DNA of 64,000 bases from NCBI RefSeq assembly GCF_009734445.1, contig NZ_CP046457.1:1606001-1670000 (forward strand). The letters run 5' to 3'. The notes beneath the pieces were generated by a model that had not been told where the DNA came from, did no database searches, and saw nothing but the letters and a program-made list of their open reading frames with translations. How positions within the stretch are numbered: the stretch's first letter is position 1; each line of letters opens with the position of its first letter. The position numbers and the translations under genes are program-made. Below, piece after piece: positions 1 to 9,921 of the stretch. The stretch is from Candidatus Syntrophocurvum alkaliphilum. GTDB lineage: Bacteria; Bacillota; Syntrophomonadia; Syntrophomonadales; Syntrophomonadaceae.

Positions 1-467
1 CTAAAGACTTGTATGGAAAAACTAAAATGCTAGGTGAAGTAGATTATCCCCATTGCTTAACCTTACGCACATCAATTATAGGGCATGAATTACAATCAAA
101 ATTGGGCCTTATTGAATGGTTTTTGTCTCAAGAGGATATCATTAATGGCTATACAAACCATATATATACTGGCTTTCCTACTATAGAACTTGCAAATATT
201 ATTGCCAAATATATTATTCCCCACGAAGAACTACACGGTATTTATCATCTTTCTACAAATCCTATATCCAAATATGAATTACTTAAATTAGTAGCAGATA
301 TTTATAAGAAAAAAATCACTGTTAAACCATATGATGCTACTAGTTGTGATCGTTCACTTATCTCAAATAGATTGCAAAAAATAGTGGGGTATTCTCCACC
401 ATCTTGGCGTGATTTAGTTGAAAAGATGTATCAAGACTATTTGGTTTCATCTTATAGTAATTATTAG
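1..467 (+). CDS. SDR sugar-nucleotide reductase (RmlD/WbjC-like), 5' end missing
   Basis: C-terminal part of an extended short-chain dehydrogenase acting on a nucleotide sugar; the reading frame is open to the window edge, so the start lies outside. The first visible residues read KDLYGKTK, which contains the SDR catalytic Tyr-x3-Lys, so the Rossmann half is missing and the substrate-binding half is present. The two genes downstream (4,6-dehydratase and 2-epimerase) are the usual partners in making UDP-N-acetyl-L-fucosamine or UDP-L-rhamnosamine/quinovosamine. The protein ends about 147 residues after the Tyr and has no C-terminal cupin domain, which CapF/WbjC enzymes normally carry. This favours a simple RmlD/WbvR-type 4-ketoreductase, but the exact sugar is inferred. 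Confidence 0.8.
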   Translation, partial: KDLYGKTKMLGEVDYPHCLTLRTSIIGHELQSKLGLIEWFLSQEDIINGYTNHIYTGFPTIELANIIAKYIIPHEELHGIYHLSTNPISKYELLKLVADIYKKKITVKPYDATSCDRSLISNRLQKIVGYSPPSWRDLVEKMYQDYLVSSYSNY

Positions 468-479
468 GGGGCACTTTAA

Positions 480-1544
480 ATGTCACTTTTCAAAAATAAA
501 GTTGTACTTATAACAGGTGGAACCGGTTCACTCGGTAAAGTTCTTACACGTCGCTTATTATCAAATCCTAATGATCTTCCTAAAAAAATTATAATATTTT
601 CTCGTGATGAAGCTAAACAGCATGCGATGAGGGTAGATTACAAGCAGAAAATACAAGCTACTGATGAAATTATTTATGAGGACTTTAAAAAATTAGTTGA
701 ATTTAGAATCGGTGATATTAGAAATTATCATTCAGTTTGTGCCGCACTCGATGGAGTTAACATCGTTATAAACACCGCTGCATTAAAACAAGTTCCTACC
801 TGTGAATACTTTCCTTATGAAGCTGTTCAAACAAATATAGGTGGCGCAGAAAATATTGTTCGTGCTATACGAGAAAATAAACTAACAATAGATACTGTGG
901 TAGGAGTTTCTACTGATAAAGCCTGTAAGCCAATTAATGTAATGGGAATGACTAAAGCAATACAAGAAAGAGTCTTTATAAATGCTAACATTAGTATACC
1001 TTCAACAAGATTTATTTGTGTTCGTTATGGAAATGTATTAGCTTCACGTGGATCTGTAGTACCCCTGTTTCGTGAGCAAATAAAAAATGGTGGACCAGTT
1101 ACAATTACAACCACAGATATGACAAGATTTTTATTGTCATTAGATAAAGCAGTTGATACCGTTATCGCTTCAATTGAAAATGCATATCCCGGTGAAATAT
1201 ATATTCCAAAAGTTCCATCAGCACGTATTTTAGATGTGGCAACTGCACTGATAGAAGATCGTAATATAGAAACAATTATAACTGGTATAAGACCAGGAGA
1301 AAAAGTGCACGAAATATTAGTTTCTTATGAAGAATCACAGCATACCGTTGATAGAGGTATTTACTATGCAATACAACCTATGCTCCCTGAATTGTTACCA
1401 TATATCACCAAGCGCAACATGCTACATAAGGAATACAGTTCAGGGGATTCGGTTTTAAATTTAGAAGATACTAAACAACTACTATATGATCATAAGCTTA
1501 ATATAGATGCCCCTTTTAATTATGAAGGAGAATTTTTGCGATGA
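480..1544 (+). CDS. UDP-GlcNAc 4,6-dehydratase/5-epimerase, FnlA/CapE/WbjB type
   Basis: A 354-residue extended SDR of the polysaccharide biosynthesis CapD family, predicted to convert UDP-GlcNAc to a 4-keto-6-deoxy-L-sugar nucleotide. The nucleotide-binding motif TGGTGSLG lies at residues 12-19 and STDKA at 144-148. The usual catalytic Tyr is replaced by Met in MGMTK (155-159), as I recall for CapE/PglF-type dehydratases. It starts 12 bases after the preceding reductase and its stop overlaps the ATG of the epimerase gene (ATGA), so the three genes are one translational unit. Length is typical of the soluble FnlA group; the membrane-anchored CapD form is about twice as long. Confidence 0.88.
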   Translation: MSLFKNKVVLITGGTGSLGKVLTRRLLSNPNDLPKKIIIFSRDEAKQHAMRVDYKQKIQATDEIIYEDFKKLVEFRIGDIRNYHSVCAALDGVNIVINTAALKQVPTCEYFPYEAVQTNIGGAENIVRAIRENKLTIDTVVGVSTDKACKPINVMGMTKAIQERVFINANISIPSTRFICVRYGNVLASRGSVVPLFREQIKNGGPVTITTTDMTRFLLSLDKAVDTVIASIENAYPGEIYIPKVPSARILDVATALIEDRNIETIITGIRPGEKVHEILVSYEESQHTVDRGIYYAIQPMLPELLPYITKRNMLHKEYSSGDSVLNLEDTKQLLYDHKLNIDAPFNYEGEFLR

Positions 1545-2626
1545 AAATAATGACTATACTAGGTACTCGCCCTGAAATTATTCGTCTTAGCAAAATTATT
1601 CCTCTTCTAGATAAATATTATAATCATGTATTGGTCAACACAGGACAAAATTTTGACCCAAAATTAAATGACATCTTCTTTAATGAACTAGGAATTCGCC
1701 AAGTGAATTATTCATTAGATTGTAATTATAAAAAAGGTATAGAACAAATTTCTTATATATTAACATCCTGTGAAAATATTCTATCTTTAGAAAAACCTGA
1801 CCGTATACTAATACTTGGTGATACTAACAGTGCACTATCAGCAATAGTAGCAAAGCGAATGGGTATTCCAGTATTTCATATGGAAGCAGGAAATCGCTGT
1901 TATGATGATCGTGTTCCAGAAGAAATAAATAGACGCATTGTTGACCATTGTAGCGATATTCTTCTTCCTTATACAGAACGTAGTAGGGCAAATCTTTTAA
2001 GTGAAGGTATACCAAGCCATAAAATATTTGTAACAGGTAATCCAATTAAAGAAGTGCTAGATTATTATGCAGTAGATATTCAAGCTAGTAAGGTACTTGA
2101 AAAACTAAATATTAAAGCTAAACCCTATTTTTTAGCTACTCTACATAGAGCTGAAAATGTGGATGTTTCTTATCGATTAAACAAGTTCATGGAAGCTTTA
2201 CACTTATTAAATCTTGAATATGAAATACCTGTAATTTGCAGTTTGCATCCTCGTACACGGTCAAAATTAAACAAAAATAATCAAATACTGAACAGAAATG
2301 AAATAACTTTCATTGAGCCTATAGGCTTATTTGATTTTATTAAACTTCAACAAAATGCACATTGTGTTTTAAGTGACAGCGGAACAGTTCAAGAAGAATG
2401 CTGTATTATGGGTATCCCAAATGTGACTTTAAGAGATGTTACTGAAAGACCGGAAACAGTTGAAAATGGCAGTTGTATTATATCTGGATGTGAACCGGCA
2501 GATATAATAAATGCTGTAGAAATAGCTGTTAACCTTGAAAATACATGGAGTATTCCTGCTGAATATACAAACAATCAAGTTAGCACCAGCGTAGTGAAGA
2601 TAATTTCTAGTGCTTTACCACAGTAA
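1541..2626 (+). CDS. UDP-N-acetylglucosamine 2-epimerase family (WecB/FnlC-like)
   Basis: A 361-residue non-hydrolysing UDP-HexNAc 2-epimerase with the GT-B fold. Visible family landmarks are GTRPEIIRLSKI near the N-terminus, GDTNSALSA, HMEAGNRCYDDRVPEE, ATLHRAENVD, SLHPRTRSKL, and the C-terminal SDSGTVQEECCIMGIP followed by RDVTERPETVENG. In this operon it most likely inverts C2 of the 6-deoxy-amino sugar made by the two preceding enzymes (WbjD/FnlC/WbvD role) rather than making UDP-ManNAc, but sequence alone does not exclude ordinary WecB activity. Start ATG overlaps the dehydratase stop by four bases. Confidence 0.88.
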   Translation: MKIMTILGTRPEIIRLSKIIPLLDKYYNHVLVNTGQNFDPKLNDIFFNELGIRQVNYSLDCNYKKGIEQISYILTSCENILSLEKPDRILILGDTNSALSAIVAKRMGIPVFHMEAGNRCYDDRVPEEINRRIVDHCSDILLPYTERSRANLLSEGIPSHKIFVTGNPIKEVLDYYAVDIQASKVLEKLNIKAKPYFLATLHRAENVDVSYRLNKFMEALHLLNLEYEIPVICSLHPRTRSKLNKNNQILNRNEITFIEPIGLFDFIKLQQNAHCVLSDSGTVQEECCIMGIPNVTLRDVTERPETVENGSCIISGCEPADIINAVEIAVNLENTWSIPAEYTNNQVSTSVVKIISSALPQ

Positions 2627-2642
2627 TATGGAGGTGGAATAT

Positions 2643-4739
2643 TTGGATAATAAACATTTAATAGATCTTAGTAAACATAATGGTCTAATTTGGCATGAAG
2701 ACTTTATCGTACACCTAGCTAGTATCGTACGGCCGAAGGTTTATGTAGAGCTAGGATTATATAAATGTGCTCTTTTTAATAGAATTATTCCTTATGCTGA
2801 TAAGTTGATTGGAGTAGATGTAAATCCAGATGCACAAAACTATATGCAAAAATCTGATAAAACCTATTTTTTTAATACTACTACTGAGGATTTTGCTAAA
2901 CAATTAGAAAATGAACCTTTGCAAATAGATATGTTATTTATAGATGCTAATCATGCACGTGAAGCTGTATTACAAGATTTTAGGTCATACTTACCCTTTG
3001 TTGCTCCACATGGTTTAATACTTTTACATGATGTACACCCAGGACAGCAATATCTTATTCAGCCTGAATGGTGTGGCACAGCCTATCTTGCAGCAGAAGA
3101 ACTATCTAAACACCGAGATGAATATGAAATGATGACTATTCCAGTTTCACCGGGACTTTCAATTTGTAGAAAACGTAAAACTCAATTATCTTGGAAAGAG
3201 GAAGAAATTCGTAAATCATCAAAACAGTACAAAATTGTATGTATATGCCAAATATATAATGAACTGATTAAAGGTAATTTAGAAAGATTCGTAAAATATA
3301 TAAATCCATTAGTTGATGCTCTTGTAGTATACGATGATGGCAGTACTGATGGTAGTTATGAATATATGTTAACTCAAACACCTTATGTTATAAGAGGTAG
3401 TAAAAATGACTTTGTAAACGAAATGAGTCACAAACAAATTTTGTTGGAAGAAGCATTGAAACTATCTCCGGATTTTATTTTATGGTTAGATGCAGATGAA
3501 GTGCTAACAACTGATGATAAGGAAAAAATACAATCATTATGTGCACTTTGTGATGAAAAAGATGTTGATGGATTAGTATTTCATGAGTTAAACCTGTGGC
3601 GAAGTAATACATGGAGAAGAATCGATAGCCTTTATGATAGTGGTTGGTTTGTACGATTATGGCGCGTAACACCTAATATGCAATTTGAAAAACCACGTCC
3701 AGGATTACATCAAAGACCTTATCCACCTAGTATTCGAAGATTATACTGGTCAGATTCTGTTAAAGTTTTACATTATGGTTTTTCTTCAAAACAACGATTG
3801 GCACACAAATATCTTGTTTACCAAGCTCATGGACAAAAGGGTTATGAAATGTTGGATCGATTAATAAGTGAAGAACAATTAGTTTTAGAAAAAGTACCAC
3901 AAGAGTTATTTCCACAAGGATTATGGGTGGAAGAAGCAAAACCAGAACCTTTAACCTGGGAAGAATCGCTAGCTTATGTAGAATCATATCGAGAAGAAGT
4001 TTTCAAGCCAGCTTTTTCTATCATATGTTTAATTTACAAAAGTATTGGCTGGTTAAAATTTGTATATGAACAAGTTCATAAATATACAGATATGAAAGAT
4101 AAGGAATTCTTTTTTGTAGCCAATGATGCTACTGACGAAGTTTTAAGTTACTTACGTGAAAATAATATACCTCACTATGAGTTCAATAACACTAAAGAAC
4201 AACAAGCAGAATGGTACGTAAATAATGTCTATCGAGCATATAATTTTTCAGCAACAAAAGCCAAAGGTGATTTTTTAATATTCATTAATTCTGATATGGC
4301 TTTTAGTCCAGAATGGTTTGACAATTTATTAATCACTTATAATGGTAAAAATTGTGTATGTTCACGTTTAGTTGAATCAGGCAAATTACCTAGTGGTTTA
4401 TACGGTATTGAAAATGATTTTGGACGTACCTATGACACATATCAAGAAGAAAACTTCCAAAAATATGCTCTTTCTATCAAAGAATCCAAAGTTGAAAATG
4501 GTGGTTTATTCATGCCTTTGTTAATTCGTAAAGAGCATTTTGAAATGGTTGGAGGTTACCCAGAAGGTCAAGTTCTTATAGGAAGTGATATATATAACCC
4601 GGTAATTGCTAAACCGGGAGAAGCTTGTGTCTCAGGCGATACTGTACTTATGCAAAAACTAAGAGAAGTAGGAATTATGCATCAAACAGCATTTAACAGT
4701 ATTGTTTATCATTTTCAATGGGGAGAAAAAGATAGCTAA
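2643..4739 (+). CDS. Three-domain methyltransferase-glycosyltransferase-glycosyltransferase
   Basis: A protein of 698 residues from a TTG start, chosen because GGAGGTGG (2630-2637) sits five bases upstream; the frame is open further up to 2610 but with no ribosome site. Domain 1 (about residues 15-180) is a class I SAM methyltransferase-like fold with VYVELGLYKCALF, IGVDVNPD and MLFIDANHAREAV. Domain 2 (about 195-420) is a GT2 GT-A glycosyltransferase with VVYDDGSTDGS at about 229-239 and LWLDADE at about 280-286. Domain 3 (about 455-690) is a second GT2-like domain with FFVANDATDE and LIFINSDMAFSPEW. Presumed to assemble and modify a surface glycan made from the sugar supplied by the upstream genes; substrates are unknown. 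The second GT domain has NSDM in place of a classic DXD, so its activity is less certain. Confidence 0.82.
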   Translation: MDNKHLIDLSKHNGLIWHEDFIVHLASIVRPKVYVELGLYKCALFNRIIPYADKLIGVDVNPDAQNYMQKSDKTYFFNTTTEDFAKQLENEPLQIDMLFIDANHAREAVLQDFRSYLPFVAPHGLILLHDVHPGQQYLIQPEWCGTAYLAAEELSKHRDEYEMMTIPVSPGLSICRKRKTQLSWKEEEIRKSSKQYKIVCICQIYNELIKGNLERFVKYINPLVDALVVYDDGSTDGSYEYMLTQTPYVIRGSKNDFVNEMSHKQILLEEALKLSPDFILWLDADEVLTTDDKEKIQSLCALCDEKDVDGLVFHELNLWRSNTWRRIDSLYDSGWFVRLWRVTPNMQFEKPRPGLHQRPYPPSIRRLYWSDSVKVLHYGFSSKQRLAHKYLVYQAHGQKGYEMLDRLISEEQLVLEKVPQELFPQGLWVEEAKPEPLTWEESLAYVESYREEVFKPAFSIICLIYKSIGWLKFVYEQVHKYTDMKDKEFFFVANDATDEVLSYLRENNIPHYEFNNTKEQQAEWYVNNVYRAYNFSATKAKGDFLIFINSDMAFSPEWFDNLLITYNGKNCVCSRLVESGKLPSGLYGIENDFGRTYDTYQEENFQKYALSIKESKVENGGLFMPLLIRKEHFEMVGGYPEGQVLIGSDIYNPVIAKPGEACVSGDTVLMQKLREVGIMHQTAFNSIVYHFQWGEKDS

Positions 4740-4764
4740 TAAAATAAATTTAGAAAGGAAGAAT

Positions 4765-5535
4765 ATGAGCTGTACGGTATCTATAATCATAACCACATAT
4801 AAAAGACCTCATCTACTTAAATGGGGTTTATATTCTTTAGCTAAACAAGCCATGCCCTATGATTATGAAATAATTATTTTAAATGATGGAGTTATTGATG
4901 AAACTGAATCAATTTGTGAACAGTATAGTGAAAGACTAAACATAAAATATATCTTTACTGGTCAAAGAAACATGAATGGTATTATGAAATGGCGTGTACC
5001 AGGTTTTGCGATTAACATAGGTGCGAAGATATCGAGCGGAAAAGTACTAATACTCTCCTGTGCTGAAATGTTTCATCTTAATGACTGTGTTATACAACTA
5101 ACTATGCCAGTATTACGTAATGAAAAACTAATGGGCATACCTATTGCTAGGGATGATAGAGATGGTTCGTTTTTAAATAATCTAGAAATGACAAATGGAA
5201 GCTTTGACCGGACTGCCTTTTATAATAATTATATAAGATTAAATACTCACCTACCATTTCTTACTTCAATAAGTCGTAAAGAATTTTTTGCTATAGGTGG
5301 CTATGACGAAGATTTTACTGGTATTGGTTATGATGATAATGATTTAATGTTAAGACTTACAAAAAATGGCTGCAGTTATTATCAAACTGCAGCCGAAACT
5401 ATTCACCTTTATCATGAAAGGATATGGTTCGCTAGAGAAAACTCCCCCGAAACTAAGTTTAATCGTAATTTGTTTTATAAAAAACAAAATCAAATTGTTC
5501 GTAATTCTAATAGGGTATGGGGTAAATTGTATTAA
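4765..5535 (+). CDS. GT2 family glycosyltransferase
   Basis: 256 residues from ATG 4765, preceded by AAAGGAAG; an upstream in-frame start at 4702 lies inside the previous gene and is unlikely. The N-terminus VSIIITTYKRPHLLKWGL, the NDGVIDETE segment (a variant of the DDGSxD loop) and the C-terminal GIGYDDNDLMLRLTKNG are typical of GT-A transferases with a galactosyltransferase-type C-terminal motif. The canonical DXD is not obvious: CAEMFHL occupies the expected place. Last gene of the glycan operon; it converges on the chemoreceptor gene with only 14 bases between stops, and I see no obvious terminator there. Confidence 0.8.
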   Translation: MSCTVSIIITTYKRPHLLKWGLYSLAKQAMPYDYEIIILNDGVIDETESICEQYSERLNIKYIFTGQRNMNGIMKWRVPGFAINIGAKISSGKVLILSCAEMFHLNDCVIQLTMPVLRNEKLMGIPIARDDRDGSFLNNLEMTNGSFDRTAFYNNYIRLNTHLPFLTSISRKEFFAIGGYDEDFTGIGYDDNDLMLRLTKNGCSYYQTAAETIHLYHERIWFARENSPETKFNRNLFYKKQNQIVRNSNRVWGKLY

Positions 5536-5549
5536 ATTAATTACTAATA

Positions 5550-7529
5550 TTATTCAAGTTTGAATTCATTTAACAGACTTCTTAGCTCACTTGATAATTT
5601 ATCTAGTCTATCTGCCATGGATACAATGTTTTCTATAGCTGAAAGCTGACTTTGGGCTGTTGCAGTCACTTCTTGGGCTGAAGCTGCTGATTCCTCCGTA
5701 ACTGCAGAGATGTTTTCAGTAGCCATAACAATTTCATCAACAGATTTCATTGTTTTATCAAAAGTACTTACTATTTCTTGAATTGATTCATCTATGCTTT
5801 GAGCACCAGCTTCAATTTTATTAAATGCAGTAAGTCCGTTCTCAAGAGAATCCCCTTGTTCTTTTACCATTTTTTCTACTTCATCTACCTCTTTCACCAC
5901 ATCTGCAACTTGGGTTTGTACCTCTTGAATTATTCCAGCAATATTTAAAGTTGCTGCTCCTGTTTCCTCAGCGAGTTTCCTGACTTCTTCAGCTACAACT
6001 GCAAACCCTTTACCTGCTTCTCCTGCACGTGCTGCCTCAATAGCCGCATTTAAGGCTAAAAGATTTGTTTGTTCTGATATAGAATTAATTAAATTAATTA
6101 CCTCACTAATTTCTTTAGTTTTAGCGTCTAATACCTTTATTACCTGTGATACATCCCCTGTGCTCGTTACAGTGTTAGTCATTTTCATTTTTTGTTCATC
6201 CATTAAATCTGTAACTGTTAAAACTATTTCTTTAAAATTAGCAGTTTGCTCTGATATGGCCTTGGTAGTATTTTCTATATTTTTTATAGATGCTGCAACA
6301 TCATGCGCTATTTCACTAGTTTTTTCTGCATCTTTAGCTTGGGCATTAGATGCTGAAGCCACTTGTTCAGCACTTAAATTTACTTGCCTAGAAGCTTCAC
6401 CAGTTTGGTTAGCAGCACTTAGAATATCAGTAGATACCTCATTTAAATCTTTTGAACTATTATCTACTGCTTCAACAATACCTCTAAGGTTATTATTCAT
6501 TTCACCAAATGAATTCATTAAAATGCCAAACTCAGATTTATCATCGCTATGAATTTCTTGGGTTAAATCTTTTTGAGAAAGAGTTTTTGTTACTCCAACC
6601 ATCTCTATAATTGGCTTTATAAACTTTCCACTTATAAACCACATTATTATACCCAGTAATAATAGCACAACTCCGGTAGTCATAGCATTTCTTACAAACA
6701 TATCGTTTAAAGTATGAGTGATTTCTTCTAAAGGAGCATTTACCGCTAAAGACCAACCTACTTGCTCTATCGGAGCATAAGCTATAAATCTATCTTCACC
6801 TTCTAAAGTATAACTAGTTACTCCCGCTTGCATTGCAGTCATTTGATCTGCTATTTCAGCCACTTCTTCCCCTTGGTCAAACATGCTTTTTTGTAAAATA
6901 TAATCATGACTGGGGTGTACTATGTATTGCCCTTCCTTGTTTATCATATAAACATATCCAGTTTCTCCTAGCTGAATAGCACTAATCCTATCTATTAATT
7001 GATTAGCAAGCACCGCTCCACCTAAAACACCAACCGGCTCTCCATCTCTATAAATAGGTGACGATACTGGCACAACTATATTGCCAGTATTTCTAGAAAC
7101 CACAGGGTCAGACACAGTCGCCTCACCCTCTAAAGCACTAATAAAATACTCTCTATCAGATAAATCTAAAGTAGAACCATCATCTAAAAAGGCTTCACCA
7201 TGTGTATTGATTACAAATAAATTTTCATACTCTTCTCCTAAGACATTCATTTCTAAGGATAATAACTCTACGACCTCTTCTACTTCCATAGTTTTAGCAC
7301 TATTTAAGTTGGCTAAAATTTGGATTTCTTGAATTTTGGAATCAATCCAAAACTGTATTTCACTAGTAGCTGCCCTAGACATTATTTCTCTTCCTTGATT
7401 TTGGGTCTGTTCTGTAAATAAACTTTTAGCGTTTAAATATGTAACAACACCTTGTGAAATAGCTGCTGTGAAACAAATAAACAAAATCCAGGCTAAAAAT
7501 TTAAACCTAAGACTATCTGTTAATCTCAT
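5550..7529 (-). CDS. Methyl-accepting chemotaxis protein with dCache sensor
   Basis: 659 residues, start ATG after GGGGAGGT. Layout: membrane segment at about 11-30, a large extracytoplasmic dCache_1 domain (about 40-275; DREYF at 126-130, [16 protein letters not shown] at about 191-206), second membrane segment at about 281-300, HAMP at about 301-355, then the long coiled-coil signalling domain whose hairpin tip contains [20 protein letters not shown]. The C-terminus ends in LLNEFKLE with no CheR-binding pentapeptide. It senses an external small molecule, often an amino acid or organic acid for this family, and signals to CheA/CheW, none of which is nearby. Monocistronic by appearance. Confidence 0.92.
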   Translation of the reverse strand: MRLTDSLRFKFLAWILFICFTAAISQGVVTYLNAKSLFTEQTQNQGREIMSRAATSEIQFWIDSKIQEIQILANLNSAKTMEVEEVVELLSLEMNVLGEEYENLFVINTHGEAFLDDGSTLDLSDREYFISALEGEATVSDPVVSRNTGNIVVPVSSPIYRDGEPVGVLGGAVLANQLIDRISAIQLGETGYVYMINKEGQYIVHPSHDYILQKSMFDQGEEVAEIADQMTAMQAGVTSYTLEGEDRFIAYAPIEQVGWSLAVNAPLEEITHTLNDMFVRNAMTTGVVLLLLGIIMWFISGKFIKPIIEMVGVTKTLSQKDLTQEIHSDDKSEFGILMNSFGEMNNNLRGIVEAVDNSSKDLNEVSTDILSAANQTGEASRQVNLSAEQVASASNAQAKDAEKTSEIAHDVAASIKNIENTTKAISEQTANFKEIVLTVTDLMDEQKMKMTNTVTSTGDVSQVIKVLDAKTKEISEVINLINSISEQTNLLALNAAIEAARAGEAGKGFAVVAEEVRKLAEETGAATLNIAGIIQEVQTQVADVVKEVDEVEKMVKEQGDSLENGLTAFNKIEAGAQSIDESIQEIVSTFDKTMKSVDEIVMATENISAVTEESAASAQEVTATAQSQLSAIENIVSMADRLDKLSSELRSLLNEFKLE

Positions 7530-7722
7530 AATTAACCTCCCCTAAAATCTCCAACAGGCTATGATTCAATAATTAGTATAACAAAAAAAAGAGGGGGTTT
7601 TACTAAAATTTAATACTTTGTTGCAAAATATATATTTACGTAATTTTATGAAAATGATAAATCTTTTTAATAGTTTTAGCATGTATGTCTAACGGCATGA
7701 AAAGTTATTTACTTTAACAAGA

Positions 7723-7752
7723 ATAAAGCCGTTATTTAACGGCTTTATTTTA
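7723..7752. terminator. Hairpin terminator, probably bidirectional
   Basis: An 11-bp perfect stem (ATAAAGCCGTT / AACGGCTTTAT) with a 4-base loop, followed by TTTTATA on the plus side. It lies 33 bases past the end of the SDR gene at 7785, which reads towards it. No gene is seen between 7530 and 7722. Confidence 0.65.
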
Positions 7753-7784
7753 TATATGATAAAGAAGAGGTGGTTTTAAAAGAT

Positions 7785-8627
7785 TTATATAGCACTTGGA
7801 CGATTTTGTTCTAATATATTTTTCATTCTCATTTCAATAATTGGCTTGTATTCTGGATGAGTCATTATAAAGAACTCATCATCTTCTACAGCCTTAATTA
7901 TTATTTCAACTGCTTTATCAGTTGCCATACCACCAGTTACTGATTGTTCCATAATTTGAGCTTTAGTTTTATAGTCTTCACTTTGATAATACGGATCTTT
8001 ATTAGGATCATTTTGTAATTCCTGCGGACGGTGACGATCTGAATTGTGTAAATCAGATACTACAAATCCTGGGCAAAGTGCTGAAGCTCTTACTTTAGCA
8101 CCTGCAAGCTGTAATTGTAGGTTTAAAACTTCAGTAAGTGTAACTGCTGCATGTTTACTACTTACATAAACAGGGGAGTTAGGTGAAACTAAAAGTCCTG
8201 CAACAGAGGCAGTATTAATGATACGACATTCTTTGTCCTGCTCTATCATTCTTGGCACAAATGATTTAATTCCATGCACAACACCCATAACATTAGTATC
8301 AAATGCCCATTTCCAATCCTTTAATGATTGTTCCCAAATATTGCCCACAACTGCTACACCAGCATTGTTGTAAAATATATCAACTGTTCCAAATGTATCA
8401 TAGGTTTTCTTAGCATAGGCTTCCATATCTTCATAGTTTCCTACATCAAAAACTGCAGTTACAATTTCTGTACCTTTTAATTCTGCTACAAGGCTTTCTA
8501 GGTTTTTAGCATCTATATCAGATAAACTTAATTTTGCTCCTTTTTTGGCATATTGAATAGCTAATTCTCTTCCTATACCATTTGCAGCACCGGTAATTGC
8601 AATTACTTTTCCTGTATATTTACCCAT
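7785..8627 (-). CDS. SDR family NAD(P)-dependent oxidoreductase
   Basis: 280 residues, ATG preceded by AAAGGAGGC. Classical short-chain dehydrogenase: ITGAANGIGRE (cofactor loop TGxxxGxG) near the N-terminus, LSDID after beta-2, IFYNNAG, the catalytic Ser in NTASVAGL and the YVSSK catalytic Tyr/Lys motif at about residue 150. The Asp in SDID suggests NAD(H) rather than NADP(H) preference. The C-terminal extension (VSDLHNSDRHRPQEL onward) resembles SDRs next to fatty acyl-CoA enzymes. It lies 22 bases downstream of an acyl-CoA dehydrogenase on the same strand, so a two-gene operon for acyl or alcohol substrate oxidation is likely; the substrate is unknown. Confidence 0.85.
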   Translation of the reverse strand: MGKYTGKVIAITGAANGIGRELAIQYAKKGAKLSLSDIDAKNLESLVAELKGTEIVTAVFDVGNYEDMEAYAKKTYDTFGTVDIFYNNAGVAVVGNIWEQSLKDWKWAFDTNVMGVVHGIKSFVPRMIEQDKECRIINTASVAGLLVSPNSPVYVSSKHAAVTLTEVLNLQLQLAGAKVRASALCPGFVVSDLHNSDRHRPQELQNDPNKDPYYQSEDYKTKAQIMEQSVTGGMATDKAVEIIIKAVEDDEFFIMTHPEYKPIIEMRMKNILEQNRPSAI

Positions 8628-8649
8628 TTTATTGCCTCCTTTAGTTTTA

Positions 8650-9807
8650 TTACACCATTTTGTTTCTTATCATATAGCCTATTTGTTCATTAAGTGCTTC
8701 TACTGAAGCACCACCTATTGCTAATACCTTGGCATCTCGCCAAAAGCGTTCAACACCTGTGTCTACTATAGTGCCAACTCCGCCAAATATTTGTATTGCC
8801 TCTCTAGCAACATATTCAGATACTTCAGCACCTTTAACCTTAAGCATACGTCCTTCTGCTAATGCAAGATGGCCTTGGTCTTTTAAAGCATAAGAGCTAT
8901 ATACTAATGCTCTTAAAGTTTGAATCTCGGTAAACATCTTTACTAGTTTATGCCTTGTTACTTGCAGTCTATCGTACATGTTTTGCCCTTGTTGTTCTCT
9001 CTCTAGACTATAATTAAGTGCCATTTCATATGCTGCTTCAGCCATACCTAGTCCCATTGGTCCACAACTTAAAAATTCATCCCTTACACTTACAAACATA
9101 GCTCGTAGAGCACCATTTAAAGGACCAAGTAAGTTTTCTTTAGGTATGCGACAGTTTTTAAATGAAATAGTACCAGTTGATGAACCATGCCAGCCAAGCT
9201 TTACCTCAGGTTTACTTACTTCAAAACCAGGGGTATCAGCATCTATAATAAACGCACTCATACCTTCTCTAGTTACAGGGTCTACCTTATCGTCTGTAAC
9301 TGCTAATACTACATAAGCATTAGCATAGTGAATGTTACTTATTAACACTTTCCCACCATTAATAACCCACTCATCACCATCAAGCACTGCTTTGGTATTA
9401 TGTTCTATATGGTTAGAACCACCTGCAGACTCAGTTGAACCACAAGCTAATATAATTTCACCTGTTGCTGCTGGTTTTAGATATTTTTCTTTTTGCTCAG
9501 GTGATCCAAGCATATTTAGCATTCCACCAGCTAATAAGCTATGGGCTCCGATTGCTACTGCTAGTACAGGTGAACTTTTTGATAATTCTTCAATTATTAA
9601 CGCAAGAGTTGTATTGTCTCCACCTAAACCACCAAATTCTTCTGGAAATGTTACTCCTAAGAAACCTAGCTCTCCAGCTCTCTTAAATAACTTCAATGGA
9701 AATTCATCTTTTTTATCAATTTCTAATGCCACAGGTTTTACTTCGTTTTCTACAAATTCCTTTGCAATATTTTGCATAAGTTGTCTTTCTTCATTCATAT
9801 ACCACAT
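8650..9807 (-). CDS. Acyl-CoA dehydrogenase family protein
   Basis: 385 residues; ATG 9807 has AGGAGGT eight bases upstream. FAD-dependent alpha,beta-desaturation of an acyl-CoA thioester is the family reaction, passing electrons to ETF. Recognisable parts are LGFLGVTFPEEFGGLGGD, ACGSTESAGGSNHIEH, the central beta domain with KLGWHGSSTGTISF, and the C-terminal helical domain with REAIQIFGGVGTIVDTGVERFWRDAKVL. The catalytic Glu of the short/medium-chain type would fall in a YEGT motif; here the sequence is AIGGASVEAL near residues 363-372, so that base is absent, as in long-chain and isovaleryl-CoA dehydrogenases, which place Glu elsewhere. No etfAB in the window. First gene of an operon with the SDR. 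Confidence 0.88.
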   Translation of the reverse strand: MWYMNEERQLMQNIAKEFVENEVKPVALEIDKKDEFPLKLFKRAGELGFLGVTFPEEFGGLGGDNTTLALIIEELSKSSPVLAVAIGAHSLLAGGMLNMLGSPEQKEKYLKPAATGEIILACGSTESAGGSNHIEHNTKAVLDGDEWVINGGKVLISNIHYANAYVVLAVTDDKVDPVTREGMSAFIIDADTPGFEVSKPEVKLGWHGSSTGTISFKNCRIPKENLLGPLNGALRAMFVSVRDEFLSCGPMGLGMAEAAYEMALNYSLEREQQGQNMYDRLQVTRHKLVKMFTEIQTLRALVYSSYALKDQGHLALAEGRMLKVKGAEVSEYVAREAIQIFGGVGTIVDTGVERFWRDAKVLAIGGASVEALNEQIGYMIRNKMV

Positions 9808-9921
9808 AATATATAACCTCCTATTAATGCACTTATCTGTTTGTAAGAAGAATTAAAGAAACATCCCCCCTTTGTCTCAACCTTAAACTTCATGGAGTGT
9901 TTATAAACGTCAATAAAAAAA

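Noticed and set aside
9332-9856. A 174-residue plus-strand frame over the acyl-CoA dehydrogenase gene
   Set aside because: It is antisense to a clear, complete gene with a ribosome site, and has no domain pattern of its own.
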